Translations under genes and position numbers: made by a program
DNA from: Acidobacteriota bacterium
GTDB lineage: Bacteria; Acidobacteriota; Blastocatellia; Pyrinomonadales; Pyrinomonadaceae
Direction: 5' to 3'
DNA length: 64,000 nucleotides
Assembly: GCA_018269005.1 (NCBI GenBank)
Contig: JAFDVK010000012.1
Span: 682,001 to 746,000, forward strand
The notes under the pieces: model-generated
Told to the model about the DNA's origin: nothing
The model's database searches: none
The model's input: only the letters and a program-made list of their open reading frames with translations
Part shown: positions 18,403 through 27,104 of the stretch, in pieces
Layout: every line of letters begins with the position of its first letter
Numbering within the stretch: the stretch's first letter is position 1

Positions 18403-18888
18403 GTGCTGAAACGCGGCGAGAATTGCGTTGTCGTTAAGATGTTCAGTTTCCTTTCGCGGCGCGGAACGCTTTGGCCATACGCGCCGCTCTTCATTTGGAC
18501 GGCTGTCGTGCTTGCCCTCGGCACGGGACTTGGAGCGATGGACGAAACCTCGCGTTTCATCGGCCCGTTCCTTAAATGGCTCCTTCCGAACACTCCGCCC
18601 GACACGATCAAGTTCATCCACGCCATCATCCGAAAGTTCGCACATTTCGCTGAGTATGCCGTCCTCGCATTTCTCGCATGGAACGCTTTCAGATACTTCT
18701 CACGCCCGATTCTGCTCGCCTTTCTGCTGGCGGCCGCGGTCGCGATCATCGATGAGCTCGACCAAAGCTTCAATTCCGCCCGCACCTCATCCATCTACGA
18801 CATTCTTCTCGACTGCTTGGGTGCCCTTGCGGCCTGCGTAACTATCTGGCTTATCTCAAAATACACCACCGGCCGGTCCAGCCGGTGA
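18403..18888 (+). CDS. VanZ-like membrane protein
   Basis: 161 residues from a GTG, or 149 from the ATG at 18439; the second start fits a membrane protein better. Four hydrophobic segments, with the VanZ signature FIHAIIRKFAHFAEYAVLAFL (about residues 66-86) and DELDQSFNSARTSSIYDILLD near the end. VanZ confers low-level teicoplanin resistance in enterococci, but most bacterial members have no known role. It follows atpG by 27 bases and may be read through from it. Confidence 0.85.
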   Translation: MLKRGENCVVVKMFSFLSRRGTLWPYAPLFIWTAVVLALGTGLGAMDETSRFIGPFLKWLLPNTPPDTIKFIHAIIRKFAHFAEYAVLAFLAWNAFRYFSRPILLAFLLAAAVAIIDELDQSFNSARTSSIYDILLDCLGALAACVTIWLISKYTTGRSSR

Positions 18889-18893
18889 AAAGT

Positions 18894-19010
18894 CCGATGC
18901 CGACGGGCATGGCGTATGACAGCAAGGGCAACCTGTTCATTGCGGATATGTACAATCACGCCATTCGGAAACTTTCACCCGACGGAACGGTCACTACTTT
19001 CGCGAAGTAA
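18894..19010 (+). pseudogene. NHL-repeat protein C-terminal remnant
   Basis: The frame reads MPTGMAYDSKGNLFIADM, then YNHAIRKLSPDGTVTTFAK and stop: exactly one NHL repeat blade and the typical end of such a beta-propeller protein. There is no start and the rest of the protein is missing; the frame runs back into the VanZ 3' end in another frame. A gene remnant left by deletion. Confidence 0.65.
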
Positions 19011-19052
19011 TGCCCAATTGGCGTTAGTAAGCGAGAGCAGGTGAAATGCGGA

Positions 19053-21716
19053 TCAGATCCGCATTTGTTTTAAGAGGGATTCAAAACGCGGATCATTCCG
19101 ATACGGGTCGAACATCGGTTCAACTCTCAACCAGAGCATATCTGCCGGCCGCTCAATGGCGGCTTTTTCCAAGGCGGCGAACATTTGCTCCTTCTTGCCC
19201 ATGCCCGCATAGGCGACCGCGAATATATACGCGGTCACATAGTGCTGTCTCGATTCTTCCTCAAGCCTTCCAAGGGCCGCCGCCGCCTGCTCGTGCTTGC
19301 CGAAGAGATAGTATGCGTGTACGAGAGATGCGAGCAGCTTTGGGTTCGGTTCGGCCTGCGTGATACCCGTTTGATAGGTTTCGACAGCCTCAGAATACAT
19401 CTTCTTTTGTTCATACGCCTGTCCAAGAAAAAGATACGCCGGACTGAACCGGGGCTCGATGGTGATCGTCTGCTTGAGTTGGGTGATCGCACTGTCATTA
19501 TCGCGCTTGAGATAGTAGGTCGTCCCGAGCAGCCAGTTCTCGACAGGTGACAAAGGATCGATCTCGAGTGCTTTTTGGCGTTCAACTATCGCCTCGTCGA
19601 ACCGGCCAAGCGATTCGAATCGACTCGCTGCGATCTGATGTGCGAGAGAGTTCTTAGGGTCGATAGCCAGAGCACGTTCGACCTCCAATTCAGCCGCGTC
19701 CCGATCCCATTCATAATAAAGATGGGCCGCCGCCATCACCGAATGGGCCTCAGCAAGGGACTCGTCTATCTGGAGGGCCTTCTCGACATACTCGCGGGCC
19801 TTTGGCAGCTCGACATTTGCGGGAAGATAGTTATTGCCAATGACACCATAGGTCTTCGACAGCCCGGTATATGCCAAAGCATTGTTCGGATCGATCTTGA
19901 GTGCTTGGTCGTAATATCCGATAGCTGCCTGAAGGGATTCTCGCGTATGCTTATTCCATTCGAAATTGCCTTTTAGATATAGTTGAAATGCCTCGACGCT
20001 TGTTGTGCTGCGCTTCGTAAGATTTTGTTCATCGATCGGTGACAATTTGAGTCTAAGATTGCTTGAGACATCGCGGGCGATCTCGGTCTGGAGAGAGAGC
20101 AAATTTGATATTGGCTGCTTGTAGTTTTGGCTCCAGATGACCTTGTCAGACGCGGCATCGACCAATTCGACATAGAGAGTCAGTTCATCTCCGCGTTCAG
20201 CAACTCGTCCGTTCAATATAGCTTGTACATCTAATTCGTTTGCGATCTGCCTTAGGCGAGTGTCCCTTCCTCTGTACGCAAAGGTGGAAGCCCGCGATCG
20301 CACATTAAGTGCCGGCAGACGCGAAAGGCTGCTTATCAAAGTTTCAGCAATCCCGTCGGCGAGATAATCAGCATTTGGATCATTGCTTTCATTCACGAAC
20401 GGCAGCACAGCGATCGAACTGATCTGGCCGCTGGCCGTTGGGTTTGCCGGATAAAAATACCAAATCAGCGAACCGCCGAAAATTAGAATGACCGCAGCTG
20501 CGAAAACGGCCGCCCGGCGTTCTCTAGCAAAGGACGTCGCAAACCCGCCTTTCGCGGTAGTTGCCTGCAGCCCTTTAGCCGTCGCGACGGTGTTCTCTCC
20601 CGCCGTGCGAACCGCAGCTTTCCCTTGCGAGTCATCGTTGGATCTGTTTTGAAACGCGAGATCTTGCCTCACATTTCCGAGGTCGGCAAGAAGATCGGCG
20701 GCCGTCGTGTAGCGGTCCGAAGGCGCCTTTTGGAGGCACTGTGAAATGATCCGAACGATCTCCGGCGGAACGTCCGGTGCGACTTCGCCGAGCGGGGTTG
20801 GTTCTTTCTGCAGGATGCTGCCGATCACGTCGATCGGATCTTCGGCAGCAAAAGCCTTTGTTCCTGACAACATTTCATAGAAGACAAGGCCGAAGCTGAA
20901 AATATCCGAGCCCACACCGATCTCTTTTCCGCGAGCTTGCTCCGGTGAAAGATAGTTCGGCGTCCCAATGATCGTTCCGCGGGTGGTGCTTTCACCTGAC
21001 AACATTTCCGGTCGTACGAGTTTTGCGATACCGAAATCCAAAAGCTTTACGACACCGTCGGGTCGGATCATTATGTTATCGGGTTTGATATCCCGATGAA
21101 TGATGCCGGCGCCGTGGGCCGCCTGCACGGCCCCGCATACCTGGATCGCTGTATCCAGCCCAAGTTTGACACTCATCGGACCATTGCGGAGCCGGTCGGT
21201 CAAGGTTTCGCCTTCCACGTATTCCGAGGCAATGTAATTTATCGTTCCTTCTTCACCGCTCTCATAGATGGTAAGGATGTTCGGATGATTGAGTGACGAG
21301 GCCGTCTGTGCTTCACGAATAAAACGTTTCAGGCCGCCCTGATCGAGGTAGATCTCAGGCGACAATATCTTAAGGGCGACCCTGCGTCCGAGGCGAGTGT
21401 CATTGGCAAGGTAAACCTTACCCATACCGCCGCTCCCGAGCACGTTTAGGATCTTGTATTGGCCAAATTCCTGGCCGAGGGTCAGCCTTTCTTCGTTGTC
21501 TGCGAATAGAGCGGCGATCTCGCCGAACGGCGGTGTTTTCATAAAGCCGCCGGAGGCTTCGGATGAAGCGAGCATCTCTTCCACTTCGCGGCGCAGCCCG
21601 AGATCGTCATCGCATGCCGAATTGAGGAACTGCGCCCGCTCGTTTTCCGTGAGGTCCAGTGCTTCGTAAAAGACCTCCTTTATCTTTTGCCAGTTTTGAG
21701 GATCGGTGAACGACAC
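19053..21716 (-). CDS. Ser/Thr protein kinase with TolB-like and TPR domains
   Basis: 887 residues, GTG start overlapping the sigma-factor stop by one base (TAGTG). Order: short N-terminal segment typical of acidobacterial kinases (MSFTDPQNWQKIKEVFYEAL); Hanks kinase domain about 75-340 with glycine loop GSGGMGKVYLAND, Lys in VALKIL, catalytic HRDIKPDNIMI and DFGIAKL; linker; membrane helix about 415-432; TolB/CsgG-like periplasmic domain (SSIAVLPFVNESNDP ... QAILNGRV), then at least seven TPRs to the C-terminus. The kinase is thus cytosolic and the TPR domain probably extracytoplasmic. Paired with an ECF sigma factor, it likely senses an envelope signal and controls that sigma factor; the phosphorylation target is not shown by the sequence. 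Confidence 0.93.
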   Translation of the reverse strand: MSFTDPQNWQKIKEVFYEALDLTENERAQFLNSACDDDLGLRREVEEMLASSEASGGFMKTPPFGEIAALFADNEERLTLGQEFGQYKILNVLGSGGMGKVYLANDTRLGRRVALKILSPEIYLDQGGLKRFIREAQTASSLNHPNILTIYESGEEGTINYIASEYVEGETLTDRLRNGPMSVKLGLDTAIQVCGAVQAAHGAGIIHRDIKPDNIMIRPDGVVKLLDFGIAKLVRPEMLSGESTTRGTIIGTPNYLSPEQARGKEIGVGSDIFSFGLVFYEMLSGTKAFAAEDPIDVIGSILQKEPTPLGEVAPDVPPEIVRIISQCLQKAPSDRYTTAADLLADLGNVRQDLAFQNRSNDDSQGKAAVRTAGENTVATAKGLQATTAKGGFATSFARERRAAVFAAAVILIFGGSLIWYFYPANPTASGQISSIAVLPFVNESNDPNADYLADGIAETLISSLSRLPALNVRSRASTFAYRGRDTRLRQIANELDVQAILNGRVAERGDELTLYVELVDAASDKVIWSQNYKQPISNLLSLQTEIARDVSSNLRLKLSPIDEQNLTKRSTTSVEAFQLYLKGNFEWNKHTRESLQAAIGYYDQALKIDPNNALAYTGLSKTYGVIGNNYLPANVELPKAREYVEKALQIDESLAEAHSVMAAAHLYYEWDRDAAELEVERALAIDPKNSLAHQIAASRFESLGRFDEAIVERQKALEIDPLSPVENWLLGTTYYLKRDNDSAITQLKQTITIEPRFSPAYLFLGQAYEQKKMYSEAVETYQTGITQAEPNPKLLASLVHAYYLFGKHEQAAAALGRLEEESRQHYVTAYIFAVAYAGMGKKEQMFAALEKAAIERPADMLWLRVEPMFDPYRNDPRFESLLKQMRI

Positions 21717-22309
21717 TATTTTGTAAGTTCTCGGTGAAGCCAGGCTCTCGCTGATTCCCAGTCGCGAGCAACGGTAGCACGGTATATCTGAAGAGCATCG
21801 GCCGTTTCTTCAAGGCTTAGCCCGCTAAAATAGCGTAGCTCGACGACACGGGCTTGCTGCGGGTCGAAGACCGATAGTCGCTCCAAGGCCTCATCCAGAG
21901 CGATTAGGTCGCCGCCCTTTTGATCCGCGATCTGAGGGGCATCCTCAAGCGAGATCTTTACATTATCGCCGCCGCGCTTTTCTCGATACTTCGTTCGGGC
22001 ATGGTCAACGAGAATGCGCCGCATAGCTTGGGCGGCGACGGCAAAGAAATGTGTTCGGCTCTGCCACTGTACATCCCGTCGGTCGATCAGCTTCAAATAG
22101 ACCTCGTTTATCAATGCAGTTGCTTGAAGTGTGTGGCCGGACCGTTCTTTGTGGAGAAAGCGGGCGGCTTGACGGTGAAGCTCACGATACACAAGAGGCA
22201 AAAGGTCATCCAAGACCTCGGCCCGGCCGTCGCTCCACTCACGCAGCATCTTTGTGATTTGAGGTGAACCGGATCGCGAATCGTCCACAGCGCGATAAGT
22301 ATAACCCAT
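21716..22309 (-). CDS. ECF-subfamily RNA polymerase sigma factor (TIGR02999-like)
   Basis: About 197 residues from the ATG at 22309; a TTG at 22366 would add 19 poorly conserved residues. Region 2: LLPLVYRELHRQAARFLHKE and QATALINEVYLKLI, then FFAVAAQAMRRILVDHAR; region 4: RLSVFDPQQARVVELRYFSGLSLEETADAL. The HTLQAT..INEVYLKL and RRILVDHAR motifs mark the ECF group that partners with Ser/Thr kinases in Acidobacteriota and Planctomycetota. No anti-sigma gene is nearby; the co-transcribed kinase takes that place. It diverges from the secreted 173-residue protein gene, a likely target. Confidence 0.92.
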   Translation of the reverse strand: MGYTYRAVDDSRSGSPQITKMLREWSDGRAEVLDDLLPLVYRELHRQAARFLHKERSGHTLQATALINEVYLKLIDRRDVQWQSRTHFFAVAAQAMRRILVDHARTKYREKRGGDNVKISLEDAPQIADQKGGDLIALDEALERLSVFDPQQARVVELRYFSGLSLEETADALQIYRATVARDWESARAWLHRELTK

Positions 22310-22416
22310 AAAAAGGATCTTCAACTTTTTTTGAGACGTTCCGGACACGCATGTCGCTTTAATCAATAGAGTCCCGAAACGAACTCAGATCAAAAGAAAA
22401 AAGGAGAACTAGGATC

Positions 22417-22938
22417 ATGAAGAAGAATCTATCGTCTAAACTTACATTCATTTTCGCAGTGGCGTTCGTGGCCGCTATGGGATCGACCGCAGCAATTGCT
22501 CAGGCGTCGAATGAAGCATTTTGGGGAAATGTCCCGTCAGTTGTGGGGGTCTGGGAGCAGGCCAACGTGCCGATGGAATATGACTGCACGACAGGCGAAC
22601 CTCTTCCCGGCACCCCGACCGTACGCGTAATGCAGACATTCAATGTGGGCGGAACCGGTTGGATCGAAGATACCGCACCTGTCGAAGGTCCGTATCGTTC
22701 GACCGGCGCAACGGTCTGGAAGCGAACGTCGAAACGCGGTTATACCTACACGAATAGGCATTACTCGTTCATGCCGGACAACTCATTTGTATTCGTCGTC
22801 AAACAGCATTCGAATCTCATCCTCAGTCCGAACGGGAATTCGTTCACAGAGAACGGGCAGTTCGAGCTGCAAACGCCGGACGGCACCGTGATCTATACGG
22901 GCTGCTTCCGCGGGACTTCGACGCGGCTGGGCCTCTAG
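22417..22938 (+). CDS. small secreted protein of unknown function
   Basis: 173 residues. Clear signal peptide (about 1-31, with AIAQA at the cleavage region), then a beta-rich mature domain with two cysteines (about residues 54 and 168) that could form a disulfide (YDCTTGEPLPGTP and YTGCFRGTSTR). I do not recognise a family. AAGGAG is 13 bases before ATG. Because it is divergent from the ECF sigma/kinase unit with only ~110 bases between starts, its promoter may be read by that sigma factor; no consensus can be deduced from a single site. Confidence 0.7.
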   Translation: MKKNLSSKLTFIFAVAFVAAMGSTAAIAQASNEAFWGNVPSVVGVWEQANVPMEYDCTTGEPLPGTPTVRVMQTFNVGGTGWIEDTAPVEGPYRSTGATVWKRTSKRGYTYTNRHYSFMPDNSFVFVVKQHSNLILSPNGNSFTENGQFELQTPDGTVIYTGCFRGTSTRLGL

Positions 22939-23087
22939 CTTACTTGGACGTAAGTCGGGCCGTGCGAGTCTCCAAGGCTCCTCGGCCCGGCACCTTTCTA
23001 TCCGCCTACCCGCTCTGCAAAACTTCCTTTTCGGCGAACTTTATGGCATATTCTTCGTTAAATAAGGACGGTAAGGAGACGCCATTA

Positions 23088-24254
23088 ATGAGTATTTTCG
23101 ACAAAGTAAAAGAAGCGGCACTAAATCAGTTCATTGAGGTCATCGAGTGGCTCGATGACACGGGCGATACGCTCGTGTACCGGTTCCCGGTTGCGGGGCA
23201 GGAGATCAAGAACGGAGCGCAGCTCATCGTTCGCGAGTCCCAAGCCGCGGTCTTTGTTCACGAAGGCCAGGTAGCCGACGTTTTTACCGCCGGCAAATAC
23301 GAGATAGACGGCGGCAACACACCGATCTTGACCAAGCTCGGTGCCTGGAAATTCGGCTTCAACTCGCCGTTCAAGTCCGAAGTTTACTTCGTGAATACGA
23401 AGCAGTTCTCGGATATGAAATGGGGCACGTCGAACCCGATAATGCTCCGCGACGCGGATTTCGGCATCGTGCGTCTGCGTGCGTTCGGCGGGTACAGCCT
23501 TCGCGTTTCGGATCCTGCGGCCTTCATACGCGAGATCGCGGGCACGAATGCACATTTCCAGACCGAGGATATCGAAGGCCAGTTGAAACGCTCGGTCGTC
23601 ACGGAATTTTCAGACGCTTTGGGCGAACTCAAGATCCCGGCCCTCGACCTTGCGGCGCAGTACAAAGAGCTCGGCGAGAAGATCCGCGGCGTCATCAACG
23701 AGGATTTCTCGTCCTGGGGCCTTGAGGTCGTTAAATTCTACGTCGAGAACATCTCGCTGCCCGAAGAGGTCGAAGCGGCGATGGACAAACGTGCATCTAT
23801 GGGCGCCCTTGGCGACGCTCAGAAATATATGCAGTTCCAGGCGGCCGACGCTCTTCGCGATGCCGCGCAGAACGAAGGCGGCGGTGCCGGCCTCGGTGCG
23901 GGCCTCGGTGCCGGATTTGCGGTCGGCGGCCAGATGGCGAACGCTTTTGGCGTCGGCGGACCGGGCCAACCGGCTCCGAGTGGCGCAGCACCCGTCGCGG
24001 CGACAGTTGCGTGTCCGGATTGCGGCAAGCCGAACGCTGCGGCCGCGAAATTCTGTGCCGAATGCGGCTCGAAGATCGAGGTCGCAAAGGTCCCGTGCAT
24101 CAAGTGCGGAGCGCAGCTTCGCGAAGGTGCAAAATTCTGCTCCGAATGCGGCTCTTCGCAGGAAAAGCAGAAATGCGCGGGCTGCCAGCAGGAATTAGCT
24201 CCGGGAGCAAAATTCTGCCCCGAGTGCGGCGCAAAGGTCGAGGCCGCAGTCTAA
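23088..24254 (+). CDS. SPFH-domain protein with C-terminal zinc ribbons (YdjI/virion-core-like)
   Basis: 388 residues from ATG at 23088, chosen because AAGGAG precedes it and the conserved N-terminus MSIFDKVKEAALNQFIEVIE starts there. Residues ~20-270 are the SPFH-like domain of the YdjI type (DTLVYRFP, QAAVFVHEGQVADVF, ...). A Gly/Ala-rich stretch (about 290-330) leads to three consecutive CxxC-x(n)-CxxC zinc-ribbon pairs (CPDCGKP..FCAECGS, CIKCGAQ..FCSECGS, CAGCQQE..FCPECGA). Such proteins are thought to organise membrane-associated or envelope-stress complexes (Bacillus YdjI with PspA-like YdjF), but no PspA homologue is adjacent. Converges on the lipoprotein gene with one base between the stops. 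Confidence 0.88.
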   Translation: MSIFDKVKEAALNQFIEVIEWLDDTGDTLVYRFPVAGQEIKNGAQLIVRESQAAVFVHEGQVADVFTAGKYEIDGGNTPILTKLGAWKFGFNSPFKSEVYFVNTKQFSDMKWGTSNPIMLRDADFGIVRLRAFGGYSLRVSDPAAFIREIAGTNAHFQTEDIEGQLKRSVVTEFSDALGELKIPALDLAAQYKELGEKIRGVINEDFSSWGLEVVKFYVENISLPEEVEAAMDKRASMGALGDAQKYMQFQAADALRDAAQNEGGGAGLGAGLGAGFAVGGQMANAFGVGGPGQPAPSGAAPVAATVACPDCGKPNAAAAKFCAECGSKIEVAKVPCIKCGAQLREGAKFCSECGSSQEKQKCAGCQQELAPGAKFCPECGAKVEAAV

Positions 24255-24255
24255 C

Positions 24256-24870
24256 TTATTTTTGAGCAGGGGCGTTCATCGGATCCGTTGACGCCCTAAA
24301 AAAATAAATAAAGGCCGTTGGGTCGGTATCTTTCTTATTCTTGTCTGAATTCGGGACGTACAGGATTATTAGGCCCTGTTGCTTGCCGTTCTCGAGCTTT
24401 TGAAAAATGCAGGCATGGCCCATCGCGCCTTCTGCTCCGCCGTCAAGACAAGGCTTATCCATACCCTCTTTTAGATCCCAGTTTCCGGCCGCCTTCATTC
24501 TTTCCGCAGTGTAGAATTTATCGATATCGATATCAGTCCCCTTATAGTTGAAAAAGATGAAGTCAACAGTGACGGGGTTGTGTTCCTGCTTGCCGTCCTT
24601 GTTCTTGTCATCCGCGTTCATACCCGCGAACACGAGGTTCACGAAGCCGCGTAGAATGACATTCACCGTAAGAGGCAGTTGATCGTTAAGAGATTCGCCG
24701 AGCCCGTCCATTTTCGGCACGTCCTGCCATAGTGAATCGACCTTGTTCGTTTTCATTCCCTTGTCCAACTGCTTCTCCACCTGTTTCTCAGCCAAACGCC
24801 CAATTGAACTGCATGACAGTACTGCGAAGATCAGGACGATCGCACCAAGTGCCTTTGATATAACTTTCAT
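24256..24870 (-). CDS. putative lipoprotein of unknown function
   Basis: 204 residues from the ATG at 24870, which has GGGAGG 6 bases upstream; the frame extends to 24951 without a better start. Lipobox LIFAVLSC places the acylated Cys near residue 19 and gives an envelope location. The mature part starts with amphipathic SIGRLAEKQVEKQLDKGMK and contains DVPKMDGLG and a QGLIILYVPNSD strand. Family not recognised. Diverges from the Trm112-like gene with ~84 bases between. Confidence 0.7.
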   Translation of the reverse strand: MKVISKALGAIVLIFAVLSCSSIGRLAEKQVEKQLDKGMKTNKVDSLWQDVPKMDGLGESLNDQLPLTVNVILRGFVNLVFAGMNADDKNKDGKQEHNPVTVDFIFFNYKGTDIDIDKFYTAERMKAAGNWDLKEGMDKPCLDGGAEGAMGHACIFQKLENGKQQGLIILYVPNSDKNKKDTDPTAFIYFFRASTDPMNAPAQK

Positions 24871-24954
24871 ATTTGCCTCCCGACATTCCGACTTTACTCC
24901 TCTACGGGTTAAAATCGTAGAAAAATATTCTTGTCGGGAGAAAAATATCAAAAT

Positions 24955-25128
24955 ATGGCAGTCAGTCCTGAGTTAGTCGAGATCCTCCGCTGTCCGAAAT
25001 GCAAATCGAAGGTCGAGCTTCGCGGCAACGACGCCTTGAAGTGCGTAAACCCCGAGTGTTCGCTTGTTTATCCCGTGCGGGACGACATTCCCGTAATGCT
25101 CGTCGAAGAAGCAGCGGTCGAGAAATAG
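24955..25128 (+). CDS. Trm112-family zinc-ribbon protein
   Basis: 57 residues: a full Trm112 (YcaR) fold. Start MAVSPELVEILRCPKCKSKV; two CxxC-type knuckles, CPKC and CVNPEC (the second pair spaced by four residues); the typical end SLVYPVRDDIPVMLVEEA. Eukaryotic Trm112 activates methyltransferases; bacterial members may do the same. It is followed after 8 bases by the RNA-ligase-like gene and then a GT9 gene, so the three likely form an operon. Confidence 0.88.
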   Translation: MAVSPELVEILRCPKCKSKVELRGNDALKCVNPECSLVYPVRDDIPVMLVEEAAVEK

Positions 25129-25136
25129 CCTCGTAT

Positions 25137-25616
25137 ATGCCTGAAGTTCGCAGACAGGCGACGCTCTTCCTTTCCGGTGTTCCGGTCATCGAGAATTTGC
25201 GGCGAACGTTCGATCCAAGGCAATCGGAGCTGATCGCGGCACACGTAACGCTTTGCCGTGAGGATGAGGTTAGCGACTGGGGTGGCGTCCGTGAAAGGTT
25301 GGCGTGCATCCCTTCCGCAGTTACTCTGAGCTTCGGGTCGCCCGTTCGTGACGGCGATCTCGTCCTGCTGCCGGGGAGCGATGACGACGGATCGTTTCGG
25401 GCACTTCGCCAACATTTGCTCGAAACGGTCGAGCCGCGTGACCACAAGCCTCATATCACGATCGTCCACCCACGAAATGCCAGGTGCAGCGATGCGGCAT
25501 GGGCAGCCATCTGCGCCGATACTGAGCCGTTCACTTACACCTTTCGCGAGGCGTCCCTTATACTTCAGCAAGATGGCGGCGTGTGGGAGACGCTCGAAAA
25601 TTTCCCGTTGAAGTAA
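25137..25616 (+). CDS. 2'-5' RNA ligase / 2H phosphoesterase superfamily protein
   Basis: 159 residues from the ATG at 25137; the frame reaches back inside the Trm112 gene. Two HxT/S-type motifs of the 2H superfamily are present, AHVTLC (about residue 36) and PHITIVHP (about 106), flanking a beta-rich core with VTLSFGSPVRDGDLVLL. Members hydrolyse 2',3'-cyclic phosphate ends (ThpR) or related bonds; substrate here is open. Spacing to the neighbours (8 bases each side) suggests co-transcription with trm112-like and GT9 genes. Confidence 0.82.
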   Translation: MPEVRRQATLFLSGVPVIENLRRTFDPRQSELIAAHVTLCREDEVSDWGGVRERLACIPSAVTLSFGSPVRDGDLVLLPGSDDDGSFRALRQHLLETVEPRDHKPHITIVHPRNARCSDAAWAAICADTEPFTYTFREASLILQQDGGVWETLENFPLK

Positions 25617-25623
25617 CAGATCA

Positions 25624-26691
25624 TTGAGGTCAGGCCCAAACATCATTCCATGGAGCGACGTCCGACGCGTTCTCGTCATTCGGCTGCGGTCGATCGGCGA
25701 CACCGTGCTCGCAACGCCCGTGCTTTCGACCTTGAGGCGCGAACTGCCGCAGGCCGAGATCGACATCGCTCTTGAAGCGTGGGTCGCGCCGCTTCTCGAA
25801 GGCCTCGAAGGCGTCGGGATACAGAGCATCGGCGCTGATGCCGCTGCACGTCTAAGGGCCGCCGCAAGGCTCAAGAAGCGCCGTTACGATGCGGTCATCA
25901 ACCTGCACGGCGGCTCGACGAGCTCTACATTGACGGCCGCGACGCTCGCCAAATATCGCCTCGGTTTCTCGCACTATCGTTTCCCGCGCACATACACGCA
26001 TCTTTACGGTTCGCCCGCCGATCTTTGGGGCACGACCGAGCTCCATTCGGTCGAACAGCAGCTCGCGATCCTCGCGCTTGCCGGGATCGAGGTCGATCGG
26101 GCCGAGCCGACGACGCTGCCCGTGAATGCAGCGGCAGAGGCGGCGGTCTCGTCGCGCGTGGCCGCAAAAGGGCCGCTCGCACTGCTGCATCCGGCGGCGG
26201 CGTATGAGACGAAGCAGTGGCCGGCGGCGAATTTCGCACGCGTCGCCGAGCACCTCGCCTCGCTCGGATTTCACGTCGCAGCGGTCGCCGCACGGAACGA
26301 GACCGAGACGCTCGCGTCGGTGCGGCAGGCGGCAAACTGCGTGATCCAGGCGTTCGATGACCTAACCTTGCCGGAGGTTACCGCCCTCGCACGCCGTGCG
26401 GACGTTTTCGTCGGCAACGATTCCGGCATCGCACATATCGCGGCCGCTGTCGGGACGCCTTCGGTCGTCATCTTCGGCTCGTCGAACCGCGTGCACTGGC
26501 GTCCGTGGACGCAGGCACGACACGAGATCGTCTTCGAGGAATTCGCCTGTCAGCCCTGCCCCGGCGACCGCTGCCGCGAATTCGGCGAACCGCGGTGCAT
26601 CCTCGACATCCCCGTCACAAACGTCATCAACGCCCTCGACCGCATCACCGCCGCCGCCGGAACGCGGACGCCCCCGTCCGCATCAATATAG
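25624..26691 (+). CDS. GT9-family glycosyltransferase (heptosyltransferase-like)
   Basis: 355 residues from a TTG; start uncertain because the homologous part begins at VRRVLVIRLRSIGDTVLATPVL (from residue 13). GT9 features: the IGDTVLATP N-terminal loop, the second Rossmann domain with VFVGNDSGIAHIAAAVGTPSVVIFG, and NRVHWRPW. Family enzymes transfer ADP-heptose or related sugars onto lipopolysaccharide core at the inner membrane. The very end (AAAGTRTPPSASI) is encoded by a dispersed repeat whose hairpin GCGGACG..CGTCCGC recurs at 62.76 and 63.68 kb, so the native C-terminus has probably been replaced or extended by repeat DNA. Confidence 0.88.
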   Translation: MRSGPNIIPWSDVRRVLVIRLRSIGDTVLATPVLSTLRRELPQAEIDIALEAWVAPLLEGLEGVGIQSIGADAAARLRAAARLKKRRYDAVINLHGGSTSSTLTAATLAKYRLGFSHYRFPRTYTHLYGSPADLWGTTELHSVEQQLAILALAGIEVDRAEPTTLPVNAAAEAAVSSRVAAKGPLALLHPAAAYETKQWPAANFARVAEHLASLGFHVAAVAARNETETLASVRQAANCVIQAFDDLTLPEVTALARRADVFVGNDSGIAHIAAAVGTPSVVIFGSSNRVHWRPWTQARHEIVFEEFACQPCPGDRCREFGEPRCILDIPVTNVINALDRITAAAGTRTPPSASI

Positions 26692-26699
26692 CCCGTTGA

Positions 26700-26820
26700 T
26701 TTCGCCGCGTTAGCGGCCATTTGAATGTAGCCGTGGGTGAAACCCACGGAAAGGGTGCATCCCACGGAAACGGCGTACCACACATCCCGTCGCGTCAGCG
26801 TCCGCATCAATATAGCCCGC
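26700..26820. repeat. partial left end of the RAYT-type element
   Basis: Repeats the left ~90 bases of the element that follows at 26821 (GCCGCGTTAGCGGC hairpin, then a GTGGGT/ACCCAC hairpin preceded by AATGTAGCC), so two left ends stand in tandem about 124 bases apart. Confidence 0.75.
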
Positions 26821-27055
26821 GAATTTCGCCGCGTCAGCGGCCATCTCAATGTAGCCGTGGGTGCAACCCACGGAAAGGGTGCAACCGACGGAAAGTCGAC
26901 GGCCAACACGACCCGTCGCGTCAGCGACGGTTGAGATCATCCCAACAGCAACCGCTCATCAAACTCGCTCAATCGTCGCTCACGCGACGGCCTTCTTTCT
27001 TCACGTTTCCCGTGGGTTTCACCCACGGCTACATTGAAGCCATCGCTACGCGATG
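26821..27055. mobile_element. MITE-like deletion derivative of the RAYT element
   Basis: Left end: GCCGCGTCAGCGGC, CGTGGGTGCAACCCACG, then CCGTCGCGTCAGCGACGG at 26913-26930. Right end: GTCGCTCACGCGAC (about 26975-26988), GTGGGTTTCACCCAC and CATCGCTACGCGATG at 27041-27055. The same landmarks in the same order bound the complete element at 30121-30775. Between the two inner hairpins only 9 codons of the transposase remain (minus strand, 26937-26966, SEFDERLLLG and stop, against DFDELFLLG in the full gene) fused to what is the upstream flank of the transposase start. Confidence 0.8.
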
Positions 27056-27104
27056 CCCATTCACCATTCACAATTAACCATTTACCATTTACGATTAACC
27101 AGAC

